Shown here: one piece after another, positions 23,137 to 29,173 of the stretch
Numbering within the stretch: position 1 is the first letter of the stretch
Layout of the letters: each line of letters opens with the position of its first letter
Notes under the pieces: model-generated
Databases searched by the model: none
Seen by the model: the letters and a program-made list of their open reading frames with translations, nothing else
What the model was told of the DNA's origin: nothing
Source of the DNA: a virus
IMG/VR virus record: IMGVR_UViG_3300050821_003002
Coordinates: 1 to 34,218 of that record
Length of the DNA stretch: 34,218 nt
Reading direction: 5' to 3' (one strand)
Translations under genes and position numbers: made by a program

Positions 23137-23556
23137 TTATGACCCAATATCTAGTAACCAAACACCGTCTGATCCTTTAGACACACTCTCAATAAATAGA
23201 TCATTAAGAATGTGTCCCCAAATACCGTGCTTACCGTCAGTTTTAGGACGATTAACCAAAATCGAATCTAGTGGAGCACTAGCTGGTAGTGTTCTGGTTT
23301 CATCTTCTTCGTCGTAAATCTTGACATATCCTTGAGCAATAGAATCAATCAGATCGCACAATCTCCACGGCTTTTTGCCGTCGAATTGACGAAGCACAGG
23401 ATGGGAAAGTGGATAATCAAATCTAATTGAGATTCTATTTGAAGTATCTACTATCATCTGTTCGCTATGCCCTTTCAATTGAATAAGATCAGGATCTATT
23501 TCATCCTCGTTACGATTTATCCACGAATTTATGTGTATATCTAGGTTGATTTTCAT
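23137..23556 (-). CDS. Hypothetical protein
   Basis: 139 residues, beta-rich (MKINLDIHINSWINR..., ISIRFDYPLSHPVLR), with no known motif. AGGAGA precedes the ATG. It lies between hammerheads 1 and 2. Confidence 0.68.
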   Translation of the reverse strand: MKINLDIHINSWINRNEDEIDPDLIQLKGHSEQMIVDTSNRISIRFDYPLSHPVLRQFDGKKPWRLCDLIDSIAQGYVKIYDEEDETRTLPASAPLDSILVNRPKTDGKHGIWGHILNDLFIESVSKGSDGVWLLDIGS

Positions 23557-23574
23557 TTTATATCTCCTATTATT

Positions 23575-23638
23575 GACCTCGTCAGGTGCTGCCTTACAGC
23601 ACGACTGTGGGCGCTTGTAGCGCCCACTAGTTTCGGTC
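23575..23638 (-). ncRNA. Type II hammerhead ribozyme 1
   Basis: Minus strand: GACC, GAAA, stem III (CTAGTGGGCGC / GCGCCCACAG with one bulged A), TC, stem I (GTGCTG-TAAGG-CAGCAC, identical to copy 6), CTGACGA, GGTC. Cleavage is expected after the C opposite base 23603. It starts on the base after a TAA stop. It is the first ribozyme met by transcription from the 24.56 kb promoter. Confidence 0.92.
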
Positions 23639-23797
23639 TTATTTCTCTTTTTTGGTAAATTTCACAGTAGGTAGTGAAGGTGGAGTTCTTTTACTGCGAT
23701 TAGAATGAGCAATTGCAGCTCCTACAAAAACTTTTTGAAGCGTAGACAATGGTTTCTGCTTCTGAAAAGGCGGTCTTTTGAACTTATTATTGATCAT
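23639..23797 (-). CDS. 52-residue basic protein
   Basis: Very basic (MINNKFKRPPFQKQK... FTKKEK) with AAGGAG 9 bases before the ATG at 23797. It is probably nucleic-acid binding by charge alone. Its TAA is followed immediately by hammerhead 1. Confidence 0.68.
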   Translation of the reverse strand: MINNKFKRPPFQKQKPLSTLQKVFVGAAIAHSNRSKRTPPSLPTVKFTKKEK

Positions 23798-23809
23798 AAC
23801 GCTTACTCC

Positions 23810-24283
23810 TTACTTTTTACGCCAAGAAGCTTCCTCAGCTTCCTTCTTTTGAGCTTTAATTTTGTTTATATAATCAATAAATGTAGTTCCAGTAACAGAT
23901 CCGTATGTTTCGATTTTATCACCCTTTGCAATCTTAGATTCTGAAAGCGGATAATAACGCTTTCCTGGAGGATTATTCTTCACATATTTTATAACTATCT
24001 TGCCAGTTCTTACCAATGTTTTTACTTGCTTCTTCATAATATCATAGTTCTGATCAATCTTTAATTCTTCCAGCGGCTTTTCGTCCCGCTCTTTCAATTC
24101 CTTATTACGATCAATTTTATATGTTTTTCTGATCGGCGTAATATTCATATTTTTATGTGCGCTACGCGGATCATCGTTCGCGATTTGAGATACATCAAAT
24201 CTTGCTTTCTCTCGTTGCGCCAATTTCTTAAGATTAGCGCATTTGAGACGTCTAAATAATTTAAGTTTTGGACTTCTCAACAT
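23810..24283 (-). CDS. Basic hypothetical protein, first gene of the ribozyme operon
   Basis: 157 residues, very basic at both ends (LRSPKLKLFRRLKCANLKKL; ASWRKK) with no recognised fold. AGGAGA is 5-6 bases before the ATG. It follows the 24.3-24.55 kb structured RNA and its T run by only 18 bases, so it is the first protein made from the operon. Confidence 0.68.
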   Translation of the reverse strand: MLRSPKLKLFRRLKCANLKKLAQREKARFDVSQIANDDPRSAHKNMNITPIRKTYKIDRNKELKERDEKPLEELKIDQNYDIMKKQVKTLVRTGKIVIKYVKNNPPGKRYYPLSESKIAKGDKIETYGSVTGTTFIDYINKIKAQKKEAEEASWRKK

Positions 24284-24307
24284 TTTGTTCTCCTAAACGC
24301 CAAAAAA

Positions 24308-24546
24308 CTTCTAAACAAATATCTATATCCGCCACTTTGCACTGCCTCCGTACCGAGGCCAGCGCCCGTCCCGTCGCCTATTTGCGGCTTCGGGTCCCAG
24401 TAGAGCTTGCTCCAGCAAGTTATATCCGGGAGGATGGCTGTTCGCTACTCTTGCGCCACTGTTGCATGTCTTGTTAGACCTGTGACGCAACTAGCCCTTA
24501 TGGAGGGGGCTTCGGATGAGCGAGGATATAGATATATGTTTAGAAG
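24308..24546 (-). ncRNA. Unclassified structured RNA of about 240 nt
   Basis: GC-rich gene-free block. The ends (24546-24524 and 24330-24308) form a 23-base stem with a single T-T mismatch, and on the minus strand a TTTTTT run follows directly. Inside I can draw at least four hairpins: AGCCC/GGGCT, GTTGC/GCAAC with GTCT-AACA-AGAC, CTTGC-TGGA-GCAAG within AGTAG/CTACT, and GCGCT-GCCTC/GAGGC-AGTGC. CCGAAGCC occurs twice. TATAAT lies 16-21 bases upstream. I see no RNase P, tmRNA, 6S, retron or group I/II signature. It may be a free small RNA or a leader of the ribozyme operon. Confidence 0.75.
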
Positions 24547-24561
24547 TTGGGTTGGGCCTCT

Positions 24562-24567
24562 ATTATA
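24562..24567 (-). promoter_or_regulatory. Perfect -10 box of the structured RNA and ribozyme operon
   Basis: TATAAT on the minus strand, 16 bases before the structured RNA. The -35 region is weak (ATCCTT at 17 bases). A perfect inverted repeat CGGGC-AATCCT-GCCCG at 24569-24584 fills the spacer. Together these suggest a promoter that depends on, or is blocked by, a regulator. Confidence 0.55.
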
Positions 24568-24621
24568 CGGGCAGGATTGCCCGCAAGGATAGGCTAGCAC
24601 CTTTCGGCAGGGAAAGCAAGC

Positions 24622-24649
24622 GAGAACGTAAAGAGAACATAAAGAGAAC
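24622..24649. repeat. Three GAGAAC repeats at 11-base spacing
   Basis: GAGAAC at 24622, 24633 and 24644 on the plus strand, each 11 bases apart, about one helical turn. They lie 55-85 bases upstream of the TATAAT box. This is the layout of a cooperative regulator-binding site. Confidence 0.6.
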
Positions 24650-24780
24650 ATATAGGGAAAATACCATGATATTCAATGAATGATGATGTATCCAACGTGT
24701 TGGTTGCGCCCAGAATTCAATCAATGAATGAATAAAATAGCGTCTTAGAGGCGCCAATATTATGATTATCACTGTTACAT

Positions 24781-24799
24781 TGTTACACTGTTACGTAGT
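24781..24799 (+). repeat. 19-base inverted repeat, left copy
   Basis: TGTTACACTGTTACGTAGT, an exact reverse complement of 26059-26077. It is preceded by two more TGTTAC units (ACTGTTAC ATTGTTAC), so it also looks iterated. It ends next to the stop of the DUF3631 gene. Confidence 0.75.
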
Positions 24800-24800
24800 G

Positions 24801-25817
24801 TTAGGCATACCTTTTCCACATTTCTTCAAAGTCGTCTTTGAGCCAATATCTTATTGTCTCTCCTCTTTCTAGTCTTTCAACTCGGCTTATTATCTGGAAA
24901 TCACGTAGTGTATCTCCAATTTTCCGCTTTGTTATTTTTTGGCCTTCATAGTCTACTTCGTGTTCACCTTCTTTATCTTCTAGCAGTTTCTCATGCATTC
25001 TTTTCACAGAGATCTTATTGACTTTAGCTCTATTGAATATTCTCTGTGTATCACGCAACACTAACTCTTTGATATCTGGATTTATGCTCTCTTCTAAAAA
25101 TTTGAGAGCAGCCTCTCTAGCCATTGCGCTTCTTCCAAGCGAGTCAGCGATAGATATAAGAGGTCTCCATTTATCTGCATCACGACCTCCTAACTGAACT
25201 GGCATTTGCGGTTCTGGACTAAGAACTGCTTGTTCAATCCAATTATGTAGTTGTGATGCATAGTATTGCTCTCTTGAACTAAATCTCTCCATTGCTTTAT
25301 CTGAGCGATGTAGTCTTATTACTAATGATCGAGTCATTAGTGTTGCTGGCAATTTACCGATTCCAGCAAGCGCAAGAGGAGCAAAAACTGGATAGGATAT
25401 AACTTCACCATCCTTTCCTGTTCTTATTACGCTCCCACCTAGCCTGTCTCCTTCATTTAAAACAGACTTCATACCTCTTGATATTGACATGTTATCTACT
25501 TCATCTAGCAACATTGTATGATTACTCGCTAAACGAAATAGTGCTGCTTCAGTTGGGTCTATTACTCGTTTACCATTCCATACCATTGCAGCTAATATTT
25601 CCAAAACTGTACTCTTACCACAGTTAGGAACTGGACTAAGAATTGCCAATCTTGGAGTTTTGCTATACTTGGCATAGACGTGGGTATGTAGCGCCCATAG
25701 AGACAAGCCTATCAAGTAATGTCTGGGCGCGTCTAGGTGTTTAGCGAAGATGTCAATTATAAACTCAAGAGGATTCTGACTTGGTTCTTGGGTTATAACT
25801 TGCTTTATTGGTGACAT
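24801..25817 (-). CDS. DUF3631-type ATPase/helicase
   Basis: 338 residues. The pattern LIGLSLWALHTHVY, TPRLAILSPVPNCGKST (Walker A, 62-70), MLLDEVDN (Walker B, 102-109), GGSVIRTGKDGE, FAPLALAGIGKLPATLMTRSLVIRL and WRPLISIADSLG is that of DUF3631, the ATPase part of plasmid and phage primase-helicase proteins. The usual N-terminal primase part is absent. It is a likely DNA-dependent motor for replication. It has its own strong promoter and is bracketed by a 19-base inverted repeat. Confidence 0.88.
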   Translation of the reverse strand: MSPIKQVITQEPSQNPLEFIIDIFAKHLDAPRHYLIGLSLWALHTHVYAKYSKTPRLAILSPVPNCGKSTVLEILAAMVWNGKRVIDPTEAALFRLASNHTMLLDEVDNMSISRGMKSVLNEGDRLGGSVIRTGKDGEVISYPVFAPLALAGIGKLPATLMTRSLVIRLHRSDKAMERFSSREQYYASQLHNWIEQAVLSPEPQMPVQLGGRDADKWRPLISIADSLGRSAMAREAALKFLEESINPDIKELVLRDTQRIFNRAKVNKISVKRMHEKLLEDKEGEHEVDYEGQKITKRKIGDTLRDFQIISRVERLERGETIRYWLKDDFEEMWKRYA

Positions 25818-25933
25818 AACTGTTTCTCCTAGCGTGTGATGATTGAGATATACGCCACAGAGTTACATGTCACAGTGTCTAATATTCACGATGACAAACA
25901 GCCTGCGATCGGTGATTTGTCCGATTACAGAAC

Positions 25934-25962
25934 AGTATAACACATTACTAATGATGATGCAA
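25934..25962 (-). promoter_or_regulatory. Strong predicted promoter of the DUF3631 gene
   Basis: On the minus strand TTGCAT (25962-25957), a 17-base spacer and TATACT (25939-25934). This is the best sigma-70-like match in the window. It leaves a leader of about 110 bases before the ATG at 25817. Confidence 0.65.
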
Positions 25963-26058
25963 GTGTTATTTTCGTATGAATTAGATGAATACTGGAGTCA
26001 ATATATTTAATGATTGACTATATATTGTCAAAAATAAACGTGCCCGATAGGCTACGTA

Positions 26059-26077
26059 ACTACGTAACAGTGTAACA
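26059..26077 (-). repeat. 19-base inverted repeat, right copy
   Basis: ACTACGTAACAGTGTAACA, the exact reverse complement of 24781-24799, next to the terminase stop codon. With the left copy it brackets a 1.3 kb unit that contains only the DUF3631 gene and its control region. Confidence 0.75.
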
Positions 26078-26085
26078 GATGATAT

Positions 26086-26730
26086 TCAAACTGCTTTCAC
26101 CACTCTATCTTTAAGCTCAAGTTCAGCAATTTTCTTTTCCAACTCAGGTAATGGCATCTCTGCAATATTTTCTTCTTCAGATTTAGATATGATAGTAGTA
26201 CTGTCACCCCATTTCTGTGGACGTCCAGCTTTCAAATGTCTGAAGCGCACTTCGACGCGCAATTTGGCACGCGCAATGACATCAGCATCTTGAACCTTAA
26301 TTTTCTTCCCAGATTTAATGATTTCCTTTAAATCATTAGCTGCATCATCAGCAATACTGATGACTTCCTCTTCAAATATAGTCAATCTATCAGCAATTGC
26401 CATATTGTATAGTGCTTGGAAATCAGATTCTGCCTTCAACCATGCTGAACAGCGGCGCACAGTGGGCATGTGTGAATCATGACAAATATTGATGAGCAAC
26501 TCTCCAGCACTAATGCGCTCACATATCTCAGTTGCCAATTCTTCAGTATAATTGATTTTATCTTTAACTTTGAGTTGTTCTTTATACAACTCACGTGCCA
26601 ATGCATCACGCTTCTCTTTATTGACGCGCTCAATCTCAGCATCAATACGCTGTTGCTTTTTGAGGCGCTCATAATCCTCTTCCCACATAACTGTGGGTTC
26701 TGGATCTATATTATGGATGGGATCAGTCAT
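26086..26730 (-). CDS. Terminase small subunit
   Basis: 214 residues. A charged coiled N terminus is followed by YTEELATEICERISAGELL, a helix-turn-helix-like segment (SHMPTVRRCSAWL), then LYNMAIADRLTIFEEEVISIADDA and ARAKLRVEVRFRHLKAGRP. This order is that of terminase small subunits, which recognise the packaging site and load the large subunit. The large subunit does not follow: the DUF3631 unit comes instead. Its start overlaps the next gene upstream by 8 bases. Confidence 0.85.
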   Translation of the reverse strand: MTDPIHNIDPEPTVMWEEDYERLKKQQRIDAEIERVNKEKRDALARELYKEQLKVKDKINYTEELATEICERISAGELLINICHDSHMPTVRRCSAWLKAESDFQALYNMAIADRLTIFEEEVISIADDAANDLKEIIKSGKKIKVQDADVIARAKLRVEVRFRHLKAGRPQKWGDSTTIISKSEEENIAEMPLPELEKKIAELELKDRVVKAV

Positions 26731-27010
26731 TCTGGTGGTGCTCCAAACGCTTCAGCTTTTCTTCCAACAGCTTCCTTCGTCTACTATTAATGGCCAACTT
26801 ATAATATTCTAATGTCAATGTATGTTTGTGCTCATCAAATACTTTATTAATAGCTCTAATCAATTTAGTTCTGCCTTGATTCAATAAGCGTTCTTGCTCA
26901 ATTGATGGGGACGGTTCTTGTTGGTGAAGTTGTGATTGTCTTTGAATCCACTGATTCCGCCAGATCCTTGTGGCGCGCTCGCGTGCAGTTTCAATTGAGT
27001 CCTCGGACAT
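26723..27010 (-). CDS. Charged helical protein upstream of terminase
   Basis: About 95 residues from the ATG at 27010. Alternatives at 27025 and 27061 exist and none has a good ribosome binding site. It is helical, Arg/Glu/Gln-rich (ARERATRIWRNQ, SRRRKLLEEKLKRLE), with no family recognised. Coupling to the terminase gene suggests a packaging or regulatory role. Confidence 0.6.
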   Translation of the reverse strand: MSEDSIETARERATRIWRNQWIQRQSQLHQQEPSPSIEQERLLNQGRTKLIRAINKVFDEHKHTLTLEYYKLAINSRRRKLLEEKLKRLEHHQND

Positions 27011-27095
27011 ATCGATATGATACATGAAAATTGCGGCAGAATTAAGGCTGAAAATCAACATAAAAAGAAAGTACTATCGCTGCTCCGCGGATTGT

Positions 27096-27117
27096 GCTAC
27101 CGTCGTTTTCCGGTAGC
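27096..27117 (+). other. 5' leader hairpin of the plus-strand operon
   Basis: GCTACCG and CGGTAGC form a perfect 7-base stem with a TCGTTTTC loop, ending two bases before the AGGAGA ribosome binding site of the zinc-finger gene. It may stabilise the mRNA 5' end or act as an operator between the divergent operons. Confidence 0.55.
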
Positions 27118-27128
27118 AGGAGAGAACC

Positions 27129-27329
27129 ATGATTGATCCAGAAGTACTAAAAAAACATATCATCAGATGTGCAGATTGCGGAGACGAATTTATTAAAATT
27201 CAGCCAACGCAGAGATTTTGCTCAAACGTTTGTAGGCAAAGAGGTTATCAAAACAAGAAGAAAATTATTGAGGCTATTGAAGCCGCTTCTGTTGAGGCGC
27301 CCAAGAAGCGTGACTTATTCGCAGCGTAA
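27129..27329 (+). CDS. Treble-clef zinc finger with DLF tail
   Basis: 66 residues. CADCGDEF and FCSNVCRQRGYQNKKK are a treble-clef zinc finger of the type found in small DNA-binding phage proteins. It ends PKKRDLFAA, one of the clearest DLF tails. It is the first gene of the operon with the DUF5906 primase-helicase, so a replication accessory role is likely. Confidence 0.75.
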   Translation: MIDPEVLKKHIIRCADCGDEFIKIQPTQRFCSNVCRQRGYQNKKKIIEAIEAASVEAPKKRDLFAA

Positions 27330-27352
27330 TAATATGATAATGGGAGGTAGCA

Positions 27353-27586
27353 ATGTGGATTCATATTCAAAATAAACTATTCAATCTCAACAATGCAATA
27401 AGTGTATCTATAACAGATAAGATATGGGAGGATTATGAAGAGAAAGAATTAGGATATTGGGTATTGAAAGTCAAATTTTTAGGTAAAGACAATTCTTATT
27501 TATTTAAAATGAGAAACAGAGATGAAGCTCAAGCAGCCTTTGATGTCATATCCAAATCTATACCAGGTTCAATAAATATCATATAA
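27353..27586 (+). CDS. Hypothetical beta-rich protein
   Basis: 77 residues, alternating hydrophobic strands then a helix (RNRDEAQAAFDVISK), the outline of a small PH-like or phage beta-sandwich domain. GGGAGG lies 6 bases before the ATG. No family name can be given. Confidence 0.65.
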   Translation: MWIHIQNKLFNLNNAISVSITDKIWEDYEEKELGYWVLKVKFLGKDNSYLFKMRNRDEAQAAFDVISKSIPGSINII

Positions 27587-27607
27587 TCACAATAGGGTGG
27601 GCGCACT

Positions 27608-29173
27608 ATGGCAGACGATTTTGATGATACACCAGTTCGTCCAGAACAAATCTCCAATCTCTCACAATATCCAGAATTTCAACAAAAACAATCATCTGCT
27701 CATGGTGCGCCCCAACTTGATTCCAAACAAGCAGCAATAGATTGGGTTGACCAATATTATGCAATCATATGGATATTAGGTAAATTTATGATTCTCAACG
27801 AAAGAATACCTAGTGAATATCATTTAATGTCAAAAAAGGATTTTGTAGATTCATTAGAAAATATTAGAATAGTTCAAATGGATAACGGAGAACCAAAAAC
27901 ATTTCAAGTTAGCAAATTATGGCTTGAATATCCATTGCGCCGCACATATGAGCGTGGCATTATATTTGATCCAAAATGGAAATTTGATGCTAAAATTATG
28001 CGTAATGGATTATATAATACATGGACCGGATTTGCAATTGAACCAAACAAAGGTGATTGTCATCTATTTTTGGATTTCATTAAGCAAATCATATGCAATA
28101 ATAATGATATTCATTATAACTGGCTTATGTGTTGGTTATCTCAAATTTTCCAAGAGCCATGGAAGAAATATGATACCGCTGTAGTATTGAGAGGACTCAA
28201 AGGTATTGGTAAATCATTTTTAGCCAAAACATTAGGCATATTGATGAATGGCAAACTTGACGCGCCCAGACGCAAGAAACTATATATTACCATTGATAAT
28301 AAGAATAGCATATTCGGCAATCATAACGATCATTTGGAAAATGTATTATTAATGGCTATTGAAGAAGCTATTTGGGCTGGCGATAGAGCTCATGAATCCA
28401 CATTTAAACAGACTATATCTGGCGAAACATTATTTATTAATCCAAAGAATTTACCAGGCAGAACAGTTATCAATTATATCAGAGTCATAATGATGAGTAA
28501 TTCTGATTGGGTCGTACCAGCTACAGAAGATGAGCGCAGATTTTTCGTTCTCAATGTAAATGGTGATCGTAAAGATGACAAAATTTATTTTGATTCACTC
28601 GAAAATGAATTAAATAATGGCGGATTTGAGGCGCTCATGTATGTATTTATGAACCATACTATTGATGTCAATCTTAGAACAGCATTGGTTACTGAAGCTC
28701 TCATAGAGCAAAAAACCCAAAATATGTCTGGAGTAGAGAAATGGTGGTTTGATCTATTATGTTCAGGTAAATTGCCATTTGTCAAACAAGACGATATGGG
28801 TTATTGGGTTATCAAAGAGAAATTGTATATGGATTTTTGTCGCGCCCAGAATAGGATGGGTGACCGTAATAGATATAATGAAAGAAGTTTTGGTATGAAA
28901 CTATATGAGTTGATACCTGATATATCCACTGGTAGAATAGAACACCATAAAAATGGTAAGGTTAAGTCAATGGTAGTAAGTGACCAAAAATATACTAGTG
29001 GTAGTCCAGGTAATACCGAGAGATTGAATGTGCATGTTTTTCCGAAATTGGAAATGTGTCGAATGGTAATGAATTACAGATTAAAAACGGATTATGATTA
29101 TGGTAGTGAGTCAGAATGGTCGCTTCCTACGTATACTGAATCAAATATCATGAGTAGTCATAATTTATTTTGA
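27608..29173 (+). CDS. DUF5906 primase-helicase (SF3/D5-like)
   Basis: 521 residues. NTWTGFAIEPNKGDCHLFLDF, then Walker A GLKGIGKS (196-203), an acidic Walker B-like IEEAIW (E252, E253) and a sensor segment MMSNSDWVVPATEDERRF (295-312) identify the DUF5906 ATPase domain of phage primase-helicases. It is a ring helicase expected to unwind DNA at the fork. No N-terminal primase domain is visible; the separate AEP primase at 12104-13345 could supply it. It ends SSHNLF, a DLF-like tail. Confidence 0.9.
   Translation: MADDFDDTPVRPEQISNLSQYPEFQQKQSSAHGAPQLDSKQAAIDWVDQYYAIIWILGKFMILNERIPSEYHLMSKKDFVDSLENIRIVQMDNGEPKTFQVSKLWLEYPLRRTYERGIIFDPKWKFDAKIMRNGLYNTWTGFAIEPNKGDCHLFLDFIKQIICNNNDIHYNWLMCWLSQIFQEPWKKYDTAVVLRGLKGIGKSFLAKTLGILMNGKLDAPRRKKLYITIDNKNSIFGNHNDHLENVLLMAIEEAIWAGDRAHESTFKQTISGETLFINPKNLPGRTVINYIRVIMMSNSDWVVPATEDERRFFVLNVNGDRKDDKIYFDSLENELNNGGFEALMYVFMNHTIDVNLRTALVTEALIEQKTQNMSGVEKWWFDLLCSGKLPFVKQDDMGYWVIKEKLYMDFCRAQNRMGDRNRYNERSFGMKLYELIPDISTGRIEHHKNGKVKSMVVSDQKYTSGSPGNTERLNVHVFPKLEMCRMVMNYRLKTDYDYGSESEWSLPTYTESNIMSSHNLF

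Larger units (their letters stand above)
25818..26085. other. Gene-free control region upstream of the DUF3631 ATPase
   Basis: 268 bases without a gene. Besides the promoter at 25934-25962 and the inverted repeat at 26059-26077, it holds AT-rich inverted repeats (CAATATAT...ATATATTG near 26004-26032; ATAACAC...GTGTTAT near 25937-25969) and a second TTGACA-like box. It could include an origin or operator. No coding potential is seen. Confidence 0.6.

Noticed and set aside
20555-23640. Regularly spaced similar sequences about 500 bases apart, which could suggest a CRISPR-like or interspersed repeat array
   Set aside because: Each unit is a folded RNA with covarying stems and sits between protein genes; there are no short unique spacers and no cas genes.
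24305-24560. RNase P RNA, tmRNA, 6S RNA, group I/II intron or retron ncRNA
   Set aside because: No GAGGAAAGTCC or ACAGAAA for RNase P, no tRNA-like T arm for tmRNA, no intron core or domain V, and no reverse transcriptase gene nearby for a retron.
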